Numbered from the stretch's first letter, positions 16,646 to 27,674 are shown. The stretch is DNA of 64,000 nucleotides from Corallococcus sp. NCRR (GCF_026965535.1 NZ_CP114039.1:8663461-8727460); one strand, 5' to 3'. A program made the numbers and translations. Notes: a model not told the origin generated them from the letters alone.

Positions 16646-17812
16646 TCATGCAGGCAGGGCGACCACCACCGCGGTCTTGTTGTGGAACTGGGGGACCCCG
16701 CCGCCCATGGCCCCCACCTCGCCCAGGGTCAGACAGCCCACGACCGGGACGCCCGCGCCGAGCGCGTCCTGGAACCGTGAAAGCTCTTCCCGGACGCCCT
16801 CCCCCAGGACGAGGTAGCGGGAGACGCAATCGAACACCACCGCGCCGCCCAACGTGCCAGGGGTCGCTTCGCGGGCCAGGGTGGCGGCGCCGCCAGCGGC
16901 GTCGAGCAGGTCCGTGCGCTTGCCCTCCATCACGCGCACCAGGGAGCCGTCCGGGACCTCGGCGATGAAGCGGACGGAGCCGTCGGGTTCGACGGCCAGG
17001 GGGTCGCGGATCACGAACTCGCCATTGGCCTGGGGAATCCCCAGCGGGTGCGTCATCGCGAAGCGGGGGAAGCTGCGCGTGTCCAGGGCGTCCCCCCGGC
17101 TCTCGGCCGTGTGCCGGTAGACTTCAAAGGCGCGCTCGTAGTCGAGCTCCACGGCGGTCGAGCCCCGGGCCTTGGTCACCTGCGAGGGCGGACCATACGG
17201 AGACCAGCCGTGCTGGATGCCCACGCCGAGCGGCGCCAGCGCATCAAAGGCAATCACCACCACCTGGTCCTGCCAGGCGTGCCCCTGGGTGAACTGGGCC
17301 GTCTTCACGAACCGGACGTTGTTGCCCGCGCCGCCCCCGGCCCAACGGATGCCCGCGCCCGCCTCCTGCTGGGCCCCGCGAACCACCTCCGTCGAGTTGC
17401 CGCTCAGCGCGTCCGGAAGGACGAACAGCGTGCGCCGGAAGCCGGGCGGCTTGGGAGGCAGCTTGCCCACGGCCTCGGCCACCGCCGCGCGTCCGGCCGC
17501 CCTGGGGCTCACGCTGACCGGACCGCCCATGCCCACGCCGACGCGGAAGTCGTCGCCGTGGAAGAGCGCGATGACCAGGCCCTGGAGCAGCAGCTCCGTT
17601 CCCGCGAAGACGCCCGCCGCGCAGCACCCCGCCCAGGGGATGTCCCCCAGCTGCTCGCCGACCGCGGACGCCAACGCCGCCGAGTCGTACTGATCCGTGC
17701 ACAGCACGAGCGCGAACGAGGGGGCGTCCACGCCTCGCAGCGCCTCCTGGGCCGCCTCCCGCGCGGCGGCGGTGCCATCCTCCGAGCGGCTCTTTCCAAT
17801 GTGGATCCGCAT
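16646..17812 (-). CDS. FIST N/FIST C domain sensory protein
   Basis: 388 residues with a FIST_N domain (about 25-215) and a FIST_C domain (about 225-365). The Gly-rich strand segment GCCAAGVFAGTELLLQGLVI and the C-terminal GCLTLGEVGAMGGGVPQFHN are typical of the family. FIST domains are predicted small-ligand sensors usually encoded beside or fused to signal-transduction proteins; here a GAF/PAS kinase gene follows directly in an apparent operon. The ATG at 17812 begins with MRIHIGKS; the frame is open to a GTG at 17836 with no better ribosome-binding site. Confidence 0.85.
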   Translation of the reverse strand: MRIHIGKSRSEDGTAAAREAAQEALRGVDAPSFALVLCTDQYDSAALASAVGEQLGDIPWAGCCAAGVFAGTELLLQGLVIALFHGDDFRVGVGMGGPVSVSPRAAGRAAVAEAVGKLPPKPPGFRRTLFVLPDALSGNSTEVVRGAQQEAGAGIRWAGGGAGNNVRFVKTAQFTQGHAWQDQVVVIAFDALAPLGVGIQHGWSPYGPPSQVTKARGSTAVELDYERAFEVYRHTAESRGDALDTRSFPRFAMTHPLGIPQANGEFVIRDPLAVEPDGSVRFIAEVPDGSLVRVMEGKRTDLLDAAGGAATLAREATPGTLGGAVVFDCVSRYLVLGEGVREELSRFQDALGAGVPVVGCLTLGEVGAMGGGVPQFHNKTAVVVALPA

Positions 17813-17875
17813 GGGCTCTAGAGAATCGATACCCACGCGGGAGCGGGCGTGCAGGGCCCGCCCGGCTCCATGAAA

Positions 17876-17908
17876 AACGCCGGAGCACCCTGGGGGCGCT
17901 CCGGCGTT
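17876..17908 (-). terminator. Rho-independent terminator for the second POT transporter gene
   Basis: On the minus strand, AACGCCGGAGC pairs with GCTCCGGCGTT across an 11-base loop and runs into TTTTT. It lies about 40 bases past the stop of the 17951-19339 gene and before the FIST gene, so the latter needs its own promoter. Confidence 0.85.
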
Positions 17909-17950
17909 CGTGCTTCAGCAAGACTGCTCTACCGGGTCCAGGTTGCCGGC

Positions 17951-19339
<1,389 letters not shown>

Positions 19340-19382
19340 GCCGTGAGTTCCTCGAACGGATGTCTGTGAGGGGGGTACGAAA

Positions 19383-19394
19383 AGTCGCGCGACT
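19383..19394. promoter_or_regulatory. 12-base palindrome upstream of POT transporter
   Basis: AGTCGCGCGACT is self-complementary and sits 44 bases before the transporter start codon, followed on the minus strand by TTTTCGTACCC. It could be an operator; GC-rich chance palindromes are common, so support is weak. Confidence 0.25.
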
Positions 19395-19504
19395 GTAACA
19401 GGAGTCCCGCCCTCGGCGAGGACAGAGGACACCCCGCGTCCATGGGAATTCCCGCTCCCTGCGCGAGCAGCCCTCCGTCCCCCCGCCCTCCGTGGCCGGG
19501 CGCG

Positions 19505-22432
19505 TCAGCCGAGCCGCCGAGGCCACCGGCCGCGACTCGCACCCGTGGTGGGGGTCTGGGCCAGGGGCTCCGCGTGCGCGGGGCGCAGGGGCAGCCGGAC
19601 CTCCACGCGCGTGCCCTTGCCCATCTGGCTGGTGATGTGGATGCGGCCGCCGTGCTGCAGGATGATCCTGCGGCTGAGCGCCAGGCCCAGGCCCGTGCCT
19701 TCACCCGCGGCCCGGGTGGAGAAGAAGGGCTGGAAGAGCCGCTCCAGGTCCTCCGGGCGGATGCCCACGCCGGTGTCCTGGATGGTGACGAGCGCCTCGT
19801 CGCCCTGCTGGGCCGTCTCCACCACCACGCGGCCGGCGTCGCCCACCGCGCGCAGGGCGTTGTCCAGCAGGTTGAGCCACACCTGGTTGAGGGTGCCCGG
19901 ATCGCCCCAGATGGGCTCCGCGCACTGGTAGGCGCGCTCCACCACGACGTCCGGGGGGACGCGCCAGCCCAGCACGTTGAGCGTGGAGTCGAGCGCCGTG
20001 TCCAGCCGCACCGCCACCGGCTTCTCCGCCGTGCGCACGAAGGACAGGAGCGACTCCGCCAGGTGGCGGATGCGCTGGCCGCACTCCTCCATCACCTCCA
20101 GCATCGCCGGGCCCAGGTCGGGGTCCCCGCCCGTCTGCTTGCCCAGCACGACCTCCTTCAAGGGGATGAGCGCGTTCATCAGCCCGTTGAGGGGGTTTCG
20201 CACTTCATGCGCGAAGCCGGAGGTGAGCAGGCCGATGGCCGCCAGCCGCTCGTTCTCCGCCGCGCGCACAGCCGCCTCGCGCAGGCGCAGCTGCGTCTCC
20301 ACGCGCGCCAGCAGCTCGCGCGGGCTGAAGGGCTTGCCCAGGTAGTCATTGGCGCCCGCGCCCAGGGCCTCCACCTTGGCGGAGACCTCCTGGCGCGCGG
20401 TGAGCAGGATGACGGGCATGTCCACCGTCTGCGCATGGGAGCGCAGCTGCACCAGGAGGTTCAAGCCGGACTGCACCGGCATCATCACGTCGGACACCAC
20501 CAGGTCCGGCCGCTCCTCCAGCGCGCGGCGCACGCCCTCCTCCCCGTTGGTGGCCTCCAGCACCCGGTAGCTGGGCGCGAGGATGTCCGCGATGAAGGCG
20601 CGGATCTCCGCGTCGTCCTCCACCACCAGGATGCGCGGGGCCTTGGAGTCCGCGCGCGTGTGGTCCTGCGGCTCCGTGGGGCGCTGCGCCCCGGCGACGG
20701 TGGCGGCCAGCACGGTGGCGAAGCGGCCGGAGCTGCGGCGCTCGCGGCGCGTGGGCAGGTCCGTGGCGCGGCGCTCGCGCAGGTCCTCGCGCAGGTGCTG
20801 GGTGCCCTTGGGCAGCCGCACGCGGAAGCTGGAGCCCTGCCCCGGCGTACTCGACACCTCGATGGCGCCCGCGTGCAGGGCCAGCGTCTCCTTCACCAGC
20901 GCCAGTCCGATGCCGCTGCCCCCGAAGCGCCGCGTGCCCGTCGTGTCCGCCTGGGCGAAGCGGTCGAAGATGACGGCCAGGTCCGCGGGCGCCATGCCCT
21001 GCCCGGTGTCCACCACCTCCACGTGCACGTCCGTGTCGTCCTCGCGCAGCCGCACCGCGATGGTGCCGCCGGCCGGGGTGAACTTGAGCGCGTTGGAGAC
21101 CAGGTTGTGGAACACGCCTTCAATCCGCTCCGCGTCCGCGTGCACCGGCGACACCGGCCCGCCCTCCAGCGTGAGGGTGAGCCCCTGCTTCTCCGCCACG
21201 GTGCGGAAGGGCAAGAGCTGCGAGGACAGGAACGCGTGCAGCTCCAGCGGCTGGTAGCGCAGCCGCACCTTGCCCGCCTCCAATTGCGCCAGGTTGAGCA
21301 GGTTGTCGATGAGCCTCAAGAGCCGCTGCGTGCTGCGGTCCAGCGTCACCAGGTGCTGCCGCACCACCGTGGGCAGCGACTCCGGCTCCTTCTGGAGCGC
21401 GTCCAGCGACAGCAGGATGAGCGTGAGCGGCGTGCGCAGCTCATGGCTCACGTTGTCGAAGAACTCCGTCTTCAGCCGGTCCTGCTCCCGCTGCTTGACG
21501 AGCGCGGCCTCCAGCTTCTCGTTGGCCTCGGACAACTCCCGCGTGCGCGCGACGACGCGGTCCTCCAGCGCCACGTTGCTGCCGAAGACCTCGTCGTAGC
21601 GCTGCTGCAACTCCCGCAGGGAGCCCATGTTCGCCTGGGCCTGCGCCGCGAGCAGCTCGTCCTTGCGCTTGATTTCGCGCCAGCGGTCCAGCCATCCGCC
21701 CAGCGCGAAGCCGCCCATGCCCAGCGACGCCACGGAGAAGAGCGCGTCCCCCCAGCCCAGGTGCGTGGCCAACAGCCCGCTCACCATGCCCAGGAGCAGG
21801 CCCAGGTAGTGGCCCCAGAGCGTGGGCGGGTCCGTCCAGGTGAGGTGGTAGCGGCACGCGTGGCCGCCCAGCACCTGGCACTCCGTCTCCCGCACCTCCG
21901 CGGGCGCCAGGCCCCAGATGGTGGGGAAGGACGCGAACTGGCCCATGCGCAGCTCGCAGATGTTGCGGTTCTGCTCCGGGATGCTGCTGCGGTAGGACAG
22001 CTTGAGCCGCTTGTGCTCCAGCAGGTCCACCGCGAACGCCCCCACCCGGTTGTAGCTGGGGGAGAAGTCGATGGTCTGCTTGTAGCAGGCCTTGGGCGAG
22101 CCGAAGGCGCGCAGCATGTAGAAGACGAAGCCCAGCGCCTGCGGCGACGCGGTGAAGAGGCCCGCCTCGCGCATGAAGCGCGAGTCGCCGGAGTCCTCGC
22201 GCAGCGCCGCCGCCACGCGCTCCAGGAAGCGCAGCGAGACGTAGTTGGTGGGCTGGCGCATGTAGTCCAGCCCCAGGCTGAACCCATGTTCGCGCCACAC
22301 CCGGGAGAGCCGCTCCGCGCCAAAGCGGTGCTCGAAGTAGAGCAGCAGCGTGGACGTGGCGCGGACGCTGACCTCGGGGGCGTTGTCCGCGGACACGTCC
22401 TGCACCTTCACCGCCGGCAGGCGTTGGGTCAC
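19505..22432 (-). CDS. Hybrid sensor kinase: V4R-like input, two histidine-kinase modules around a receiver
   Basis: 975 residues. Residues 1-190 resemble small-molecule-binding sensor domains of the V4R/heme-NO type, ending in ECQVLGGHACRYHLTW. Two membrane spans lie at about 205-245, followed by a coiled coil. HisKA 1 has its His at about 327 (NVSHELRTPLTLILLS), with HATPase 1 ending near GSGIGLALVKETL. A receiver at about 600-715 has Asp about 647 in DLVVSDVMMPVQSG and Lys in LGKPFSP. HisKA 2 has its His at about 741 (GFAHEVRNPLNGL), with HATPase 2 carrying GEGTGLGLALSRRI. The start ATG overlaps the upstream methyltransferase stop (ATGA), indicating translational coupling. Confidence 0.9.
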   Translation of the reverse strand: MTQRLPAVKVQDVSADNAPEVSVRATSTLLLYFEHRFGAERLSRVWREHGFSLGLDYMRQPTNYVSLRFLERVAAALREDSGDSRFMREAGLFTASPQALGFVFYMLRAFGSPKACYKQTIDFSPSYNRVGAFAVDLLEHKRLKLSYRSSIPEQNRNICELRMGQFASFPTIWGLAPAEVRETECQVLGGHACRYHLTWTDPPTLWGHYLGLLLGMVSGLLATHLGWGDALFSVASLGMGGFALGGWLDRWREIKRKDELLAAQAQANMGSLRELQQRYDEVFGSNVALEDRVVARTRELSEANEKLEAALVKQREQDRLKTEFFDNVSHELRTPLTLILLSLDALQKEPESLPTVVRQHLVTLDRSTQRLLRLIDNLLNLAQLEAGKVRLRYQPLELHAFLSSQLLPFRTVAEKQGLTLTLEGGPVSPVHADAERIEGVFHNLVSNALKFTPAGGTIAVRLREDDTDVHVEVVDTGQGMAPADLAVIFDRFAQADTTGTRRFGGSGIGLALVKETLALHAGAIEVSSTPGQGSSFRVRLPKGTQHLREDLRERRATDLPTRRERRSSGRFATVLAATVAGAQRPTEPQDHTRADSKAPRILVVEDDAEIRAFIADILAPSYRVLEATNGEEGVRRALEERPDLVVSDVMMPVQSGLNLLVQLRSHAQTVDMPVILLTARQEVSAKVEALGAGANDYLGKPFSPRELLARVETQLRLREAAVRAAENERLAAIGLLTSGFAHEVRNPLNGLMNALIPLKEVVLGKQTGGDPDLGPAMLEVMEECGQRIRHLAESLLSFVRTAEKPVAVRLDTALDSTLNVLGWRVPPDVVVERAYQCAEPIWGDPGTLNQVWLNLLDNALRAVGDAGRVVVETAQQGDEALVTIQDTGVGIRPEDLERLFQPFFSTRAAGEGTGLGLALSRRIILQHGGRIHITSQMGKGTRVEVRLPLRPAHAEPLAQTPTTGASRGRWPRRLG

Positions 22433-23214
22433 GGCTTCGTTCCTTCGGTGACCAGTGTCACCGCGTACTTCAGTCCCTCCGGGTCCTCGAGCATGGCCAG
22501 GAAGTCAGCGCAGTGCGCCTGGTAGGCCTCGGGCCCGCCCAGCACGGCCGCGCCCACCGGCGCCAATGCCTCGAAGCGCGTCTTCCAGTCGCGCACGAGC
22601 CGCGCCTCCGCGGCACCCGGGGAGAGATAGAAGGGCATCAGGTGGACCCGCACGTCCGTGAGCCCCGCGCGGCGGAACTCAGAATACAGCTTGCGGCCCA
22701 CGTACAGGTCGAACCCGCGCGCCGCCAGGGCGTCCACGATGCGCTGGGTGCCCACGCGCAGGTGCTCCGGGAAGGGCCAGTTCTGGAAGCCCAGCCCGTC
22801 GATGTCGGACACCACCACCCGCCCCCCGGGCCGCGTCACGCGGATGAGCTCCGCGAGCGCGACGTCCCGGTCCGGCAGGTACTCGAAGACGTACTGGCTC
22901 CACGCATAATCGAACGCGTCCGGGGGCAGGCCCGTGGTGCGCACGTCCGCCTGGAGGAACGTCAGGTTCGGGTGGTGGCCGTTGCGCGCGCGCGCCTCCG
23001 CGATGCGGCCCTCGTGCAGCTCCACGCCGGTGACGTGGCCGCCCTCCCCCACCCGCTCCGCCATCAGTTCGGCGATGCCGCCGGGGCCGCAGCCGGCGTC
23101 CAGCGCGCGGTCCCCCGGCTTGAGGCCCGTGCGGACGAGCATGTCGCGCGTGTCCTGGGACTGCTCCTGCTCCAGCAGGCGGCGGGACTCGCCGGCGGAT
23201 TCCATGAGGTACAT
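22429..23214 (-). CDS. Class I SAM-dependent methyltransferase
   Basis: 261 residues. The SAM-binding motif I is ALDAGCGPGGIAELMAERV, the acidic end of strand 2 is GVELHEGRI, motif II region is FLQADVRTTGLPPDAFDYAW, and post-motif is VTRPGGRVVVSDIDG, as in ubiE/arsM-type small-molecule methyltransferases. The start ATG at 23212-23214 shares a base with the upstream TGA (TGATG), and the stop overlaps the next start (ATGA). It is therefore the middle gene of a coupled three-gene operon with a PilZ-type protein and a hybrid kinase. The substrate is not apparent. Confidence 0.88.
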   Translation of the reverse strand: MYLMESAGESRRLLEQEQSQDTRDMLVRTGLKPGDRALDAGCGPGGIAELMAERVGEGGHVTGVELHEGRIAEARARNGHHPNLTFLQADVRTTGLPPDAFDYAWSQYVFEYLPDRDVALAELIRVTRPGGRVVVSDIDGLGFQNWPFPEHLRVGTQRIVDALAARGFDLYVGRKLYSEFRRAGLTDVRVHLMPFYLSPGAAEARLVRDWKTRFEALAPVGAAVLGGPEAYQAHCADFLAMLEDPEGLKYAVTLVTEGTKP

Positions 23215-25661
23215 CAGCGCGCCTCCTGCTTCTGGACGAACGCCGCGGCCTGGACGGCGGCCCGGTGTCTCGGGCGCCGCATGGGCATCTGCCGCTCGAA
23301 GAGCGAGCGCCAGGCCTCGCACCAGCGGCGCACCATGGAGCGGTGGAAGGTCCACTCGGAGAAGAGGCCCTGGTCCGCGAAGCCCCAGGCGGCCAGCACC
23401 GGCACGTCCAGCGGGTCCACCATGCCCAGCGCGGAAGCCCGGCCCCGCTCACGCGCGTGCGCCATGCAGCGCAGTGCCAGCGCCGACACCGCGTCCTTCG
23501 CGCGAGGGTGCGCGCGGTCCGCCACCACCAGGTTGAAGCCGTTGGTGACCTCAATGAGGCTCAGGCCCGGCGTGGCCTCGTCCTGGAGCGCCAGCGCGAG
23601 CGGGCCGGCGTCCCCGTCCACCACGAACATCCGCCGCTCCCGGTGCAGGCCCGCGGCCCGGAAGCGCGCGCCCAACGTGGACTCCGGGCCGGGGTCCGCG
23701 CCCAGGTCCTCGCTGAGCAGGCGCACCATCTCCCCCCGGCGGCGCAGGTAGGACTCCAGCCACTGGCGGTCCGCCGGGCCCGCCTCGCGCACGGCCGGCA
23801 GCGCCTCCGCGTCCACGGTGGGCATCTGGGACAGGTCCGCGCGCAGGTAGTGGAACTGGCGCAGGTGGCACAGCCCCTGCCCCTCCAGCACGCGCGCCAG
23901 CCACGTGCCCAGCCGGTGCGGCCACCGGTTGTCGGTGCGCCACATGTAGCGGATGAACTCCACGTCCTCCATGGCCTCGCCCACCTCCACCGCGAGCGAG
24001 GTGAGCTCGCTGGAGATCTGCTCGCTGCGCCGGAAGCCGGGCATCACGGCCAGGTGCTGCACCAGCCACGTGCCGGAGTACATGCGCAGGCCGTTGACGT
24101 GCCCCAACAGCCGGTGCTCATCCGTGAAGACGAGCGAGCGCCCCAGCTCGCGCGAGCGGCCCAGCCGCTCGTGCGTCGCCTCCAGCACGGGCAGGACGCG
24201 GGACTCCTCGCCGAAGGGGTGGTCCGGGTGGAAGGTGTAGTGGGCGTCCTGCATCATCCGCCAGACGTCCGGGAAGCGGAACACCGCGCCGTCGCGGACC
24301 TGGGGGGCCCTGGCGTCCACGAACGCGTCCACGATGGCGTCGCGCACCGCGCGCGGCATGTCCAGGATGCGCACGCCGCAGCGGTAGGGCCGCAGGCGCT
24401 GATCCTGCCGGGACTCGAAGGGGACGACGTCCACCGAACGCACCTCCACGCGGCACGCCACCTCCGAGCCGTCCGGCAGCATCAGCGTGGTGTCCAGGCG
24501 CGAGCCCACCGGCAGCACCTCGCACGACGCGTCGATGGGGAAGGAGAGCCCGCGCACGCCCAGGTCCAGCACCGCGCGGGTGATGCGCTGGCCGCTGAAC
24601 GGCGAGGTGAAGTGCACGAGGAAGCGGTGCTGCGCGCTGGGGCGGAAGCGCGGCTGCCCGCGCCGGTTCTCCACCGCGAGTGAGCGGGGCATCCCCAGCG
24701 TCACGCCGTCCGGCCCCACGTGGAGCATGCTGGTGACGCCGCGGTAGCGCTGGCCGCCCATCTCGAAGGAGAGGTGGACCACCTCCCCCACGCTCGCGGG
24801 CAGCGCGGAGGACACCTGCCCGCGCAGGTGGCCCCGTTCATCGGAGGGCTCCACCGTGGCGGACTCCAGCTGGAAGTGCGCCGTCTGGCTGTCCGCCGGA
24901 TGCAGCCACACGGGCAACTCGCGCCTCAGCGCCTTGCGCAGCGCGGCCTGCACCGCCACCGCGTCCCGCAGCGTGCGCGGCGGGGCGGAGGTGGACGCGT
25001 CCTGCGCGAGCCGCCAGGAGATGCCCACGCGCAGGAACGCGTGCGTCCCCTGCTGGACGGGGGAGGCGTGGCGCACGTAGGCGCGGGCCACGTGCAGCAC
25101 GGGCCGTCCGTCGCGCAGCATGGTCAGCGAGTCCAGCGGCGTGCCCGGCAGGAAGGCCGCCAGCGACGCGTCCATGGGGACCTGGAGCGCGGCGCCGAAG
25201 TGGCCCAGGTCCTGGCACTCCGCGCTGAAGGCCTGGCCGTGAAGAAGGAAGTCCACGCGCATCCCGGCATCCAGGGACACGCGCGTGGAGGCGCGCAGTT
25301 GGAGGATGTCGCGCAGGCGCGTCTTCAGCTCGCCCTCGGTCAGCGCGTCATCCACCGTGCTGAAGACGTGCCCCTCCGCGGCCGTCTCCACCAGTTCCTC
25401 CAGCCCGTGTTGATCCGACCGCGCGCAGACGAACACGCAGACGGCCTCTGGCGCCGCGCGGTCCACGTGCCGCAGGAAGCGGCGCGCGTTGTCCGCGGGC
25501 GCGATGATCAACGTGGGTGCGGTCGCCTCCATGCGCCGCGTGGCTTCCAGCTGTGAACCCACCACCGAGACCCGGTGCGCGTTCAACGCGGACTTCAGCG
25601 CGTTTCGACGCATCTCGTTGGGGTGGACGATGAGGACTTCGTGAGTAGTCGGCACGCTCAT
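23214..25661 (-). CDS. Pseudo-receiver / PilZ / acyltransferase-like multidomain protein
   Basis: 815 residues. Residues 1-120 fold-match a receiver (HEVLIVHPNEMRRNALKSAL), but the acidic pair and phosphoacceptor Asp are not visible, so it is probably a pseudo-receiver. A divergent PilZ-like domain lies at about 125-220. A second PilZ at about 330-445 has the c-di-GMP motif pieces RRGQPRFRP (RxxxR) and DLGVRGLSF in place of D/NxSxxG. The C-terminal half (about 465-800) looks like a GNAT-type acyltransferase (HLAVMPGFRRSEQISSELTS; WGFADQGLFSEWTFHR). I infer c-di-GMP-controlled acyl transfer; this is not demonstrated. First gene of the operon; ATG 25661 follows GGGGGA. Confidence 0.75.
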   Translation of the reverse strand: MSVPTTHEVLIVHPNEMRRNALKSALNAHRVSVVGSQLEATRRMEATAPTLIIAPADNARRFLRHVDRAAPEAVCVFVCARSDQHGLEELVETAAEGHVFSTVDDALTEGELKTRLRDILQLRASTRVSLDAGMRVDFLLHGQAFSAECQDLGHFGAALQVPMDASLAAFLPGTPLDSLTMLRDGRPVLHVARAYVRHASPVQQGTHAFLRVGISWRLAQDASTSAPPRTLRDAVAVQAALRKALRRELPVWLHPADSQTAHFQLESATVEPSDERGHLRGQVSSALPASVGEVVHLSFEMGGQRYRGVTSMLHVGPDGVTLGMPRSLAVENRRGQPRFRPSAQHRFLVHFTSPFSGQRITRAVLDLGVRGLSFPIDASCEVLPVGSRLDTTLMLPDGSEVACRVEVRSVDVVPFESRQDQRLRPYRCGVRILDMPRAVRDAIVDAFVDARAPQVRDGAVFRFPDVWRMMQDAHYTFHPDHPFGEESRVLPVLEATHERLGRSRELGRSLVFTDEHRLLGHVNGLRMYSGTWLVQHLAVMPGFRRSEQISSELTSLAVEVGEAMEDVEFIRYMWRTDNRWPHRLGTWLARVLEGQGLCHLRQFHYLRADLSQMPTVDAEALPAVREAGPADRQWLESYLRRRGEMVRLLSEDLGADPGPESTLGARFRAAGLHRERRMFVVDGDAGPLALALQDEATPGLSLIEVTNGFNLVVADRAHPRAKDAVSALALRCMAHARERGRASALGMVDPLDVPVLAAWGFADQGLFSEWTFHRSMVRRWCEAWRSLFERQMPMRRPRHRAAVQAAAFVQKQEAR

Positions 25662-25849
25662 GGATTTCCCCCGACGCGCAAGAGCCACACCGGCGCTCGT
25701 GCATGGCGCCATTCCCGTCGACGCGGGGCTCGCACGCGCCCCGTCCCGCCATCCGCATGTCTTGAGTGTCCGAGCCAGGTGCTCTCTCTTGTTCCCCAGC
25801 GGGCCCGCGCTGAAACGCCTTCCCGGTGAGCCGCCGGCGAACAACCACT

Positions 25850-25888
25850 GCGTACTTTACCTGCTCCTATGGATTAGGTGATGTACGC
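25850..25888. promoter_or_regulatory. Imperfect inverted repeat in divergent PilZ-protein/nadA region
   Basis: GCGTACTTTACCT and AGGTGATGTACGC are complementary at 11 of 13 positions across a 13-base spacer. They lie in the only relatively AT-rich part of the 378-base gap 25662-26039 between divergent genes. This fits a dimeric repressor operator. The remaining gap shows no supportable gene. Confidence 0.45.
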
Positions 25889-26039
25889 GGGGGTGAGAGG
25901 ACTTTTCGGAATAGGTTAAAGACGCGCGGTCGCCCGGGACCCCTTGGTGGGTAGGGACGCACGCACGGGGCCTCATGAGCGCGCTGGCCCCACGCCGCGA
26001 ACGCCGTTACAGAATGCGCGGGCGACGAGGAGGCCCCCC

Positions 26040-26972
26040 ATGGGCGAGACGGTGGATTACGAGGCGGGAATCCGGGAGCTGAAGCGCTCCATGAACGCGG
26101 TCATCCTGGCGCACTACTACCAGGAGAGCGAGGTGCAGGACGTGGCCGACTTCGTCGGTGACAGCCTGGCGCTGGCGCAGGCGGCGGCGCGGACGGAAGC
26201 CGACGTCATCGTTTTCTGCGGTGTGCACTTCATGGCGGAGACCGCCAAGATTCTGAATCCCAGCCGACAGGTGCTGCTTCCGGACCTCAAGGCCGGCTGC
26301 TCTTTGTCGGACCGGTGCCCGCCCGCGGCCTTCAAGGCGTTCAAGGACAAACACCCGGACGCCTTCGTGGTGTCCTACGTGAACAGCTCCGCCGCGGTGA
26401 AGGCGATGAGCGACGTCATCTGCACGTCGTCCAACGCCGTGCGCATCGTGAACCAGATTCCGAAGGACCGCCCCATCCTCTTCGCGCCGGATCAACACCT
26501 GGGCCGGCACGTGATGAAGCAGACGGGCCGCGACATGGTGCTGTGGCCGGGCAGCTGCATCGTCCATGAAATCTTCAGCGAGAAGAAGCTCGTGGGGCTG
26601 AAGGTGGAGCACCCGGACGCGGAGGTGGTGGCCCACCCGGAGTGCGAGCAGCAGGTGCTGCGGCACGCGGACTTCATCGGCTCCACCAAGGCCATCCTGG
26701 ATTACGTGGTGAAGAGCCCGAAGAAGAAGTTCATCGTGGTGACGGAGGCCGGCATCCTCCACCAGATGAAGAAGGCCGCGCCGGACAAGACGTACATCCC
26801 GGCGCCGCCGGACAACGGGTGCGCGTGCAACGAGTGCCCGTACATGCGCCTCAACACGCTGGAGAAGCTCTACCGCTGCATGAGGGACCGGACGCCGGAG
26901 CTGGTGCTGCCGGCGGACCTGCAGCACGCGGCGCTCGCCCCCTTGCAGCGGATGCTGGAGTGGTCCGCCTGA
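26040..26972 (+). CDS. nadA: Quinolinate synthase A (NadA)
   Basis: 310 residues. It condenses iminoaspartate with dihydroxyacetone phosphate to quinolinate in NAD biosynthesis. The family start [20 protein letters not shown] is present, and the three Cys that bind the 4Fe-4S cluster are seen in [20 protein letters not shown] and the CACNECPYM segment. GPGSCIVHE is replaced by WPGSCIVHE. The ATG at 26040 is preceded by AGGAGG at the right distance; the open frame upstream to 25944 has no similarity. No nadB or nadC is adjacent. Confidence 0.96.
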   Translation: MGETVDYEAGIRELKRSMNAVILAHYYQESEVQDVADFVGDSLALAQAAARTEADVIVFCGVHFMAETAKILNPSRQVLLPDLKAGCSLSDRCPPAAFKAFKDKHPDAFVVSYVNSSAAVKAMSDVICTSSNAVRIVNQIPKDRPILFAPDQHLGRHVMKQTGRDMVLWPGSCIVHEIFSEKKLVGLKVEHPDAEVVAHPECEQQVLRHADFIGSTKAILDYVVKSPKKKFIVVTEAGILHQMKKAAPDKTYIPAPPDNGCACNECPYMRLNTLEKLYRCMRDRTPELVLPADLQHAALAPLQRMLEWSA

Positions 26973-27062
26973 GCGAAGCAGGGGCGCGGGGACTGTCGCC
27001 CGCGTCCCACGTTTGGCAACTCGCGTCTTGCGGACGGCGGGCCCAAGTGCCATGGAAGGGAC

Positions 27063-27674
27063 GTGGCCTTCCGATTTCTCGCACTTCCCGCCCACCGGCT
27101 GGTGGACTTCCCCAAGACCCTGCCGGACGAAGAGCGCCTCGAGCCGGACCTGCCCCCGGTGCACGAGGCCGTGGAGCGCGCCCTCGCCGGCGCCGAGTTC
27201 CGCGACCTGAAAGCCCGCGACCGCCTGCGCGCCCTGCTGCAGGGGGACCGGCCCCCGGCCCTGGGCTCGCCGGGCAAGGGCTTTGGCCCCAGCGCGGTCT
27301 TCGCCCAGCCGCCCCAGGACCTGCCCGCGCTGCTGCGCCTGGCGGATGAGCTGGAGCTGATGGCCCGCCGGGAGGCCGGCGAGCGCGCGCTGGTGTGGAA
27401 GTGCGGCCAGTGCGGCGCCCGCTACGCGGTGCCGGTGGCCCTGGTGCGCCAGGTGTCCATCCGCTGCGAGCGCTGCGGCAACCCGGTGCAGCTGTCCTCG
27501 CAGGAGAGCCTGGGCGAAGAGGCCCTCATCGACCCGTTCCAGGGCGCGGTGAACACCAGCCGGCACGAGCTGGCGGCCTTCTTCCGCGAGGCCATGGCGC
27601 GAGGCTGGCCGGTGCTCGTGGCCGAGGGTGGAGTCCCTGCCCCGCGCGGGCGCTCCTCCAGCCCGGCGGCCTGA
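27063..27674 (+). CDS. Zinc-ribbon protein of unknown function
   Basis: 203 residues starting at GTG with AAGGGAC just upstream. The first 120 residues are Leu/Arg/Pro-rich and predicted mostly helical. A zinc ribbon at about 120-145 has two CxxC knuckles (WKCGQCGARY and IRCERCGNPV), similar to the MJ0042/GYF-type Cys modules common in myxobacterial regulatory proteins. A short helical region follows. I do not recognise a function. It starts 90 bases after nadA and ends before a strong terminator, so it may share the nadA transcript. Confidence 0.65.
   Translation: MAFRFLALPAHRLVDFPKTLPDEERLEPDLPPVHEAVERALAGAEFRDLKARDRLRALLQGDRPPALGSPGKGFGPSAVFAQPPQDLPALLRLADELELMARREAGERALVWKCGQCGARYAVPVALVRQVSIRCERCGNPVQLSSQESLGEEALIDPFQGAVNTSRHELAAFFREAMARGWPVLVAEGGVPAPRGRSSSPAA

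Noticed and set aside
19442..22525. 1027-codon plus-strand open frame
   Set aside because: Antisense to the hybrid kinase, whose motifs are unambiguous; the translation is His/Arg/Gln-rich shadow sequence.
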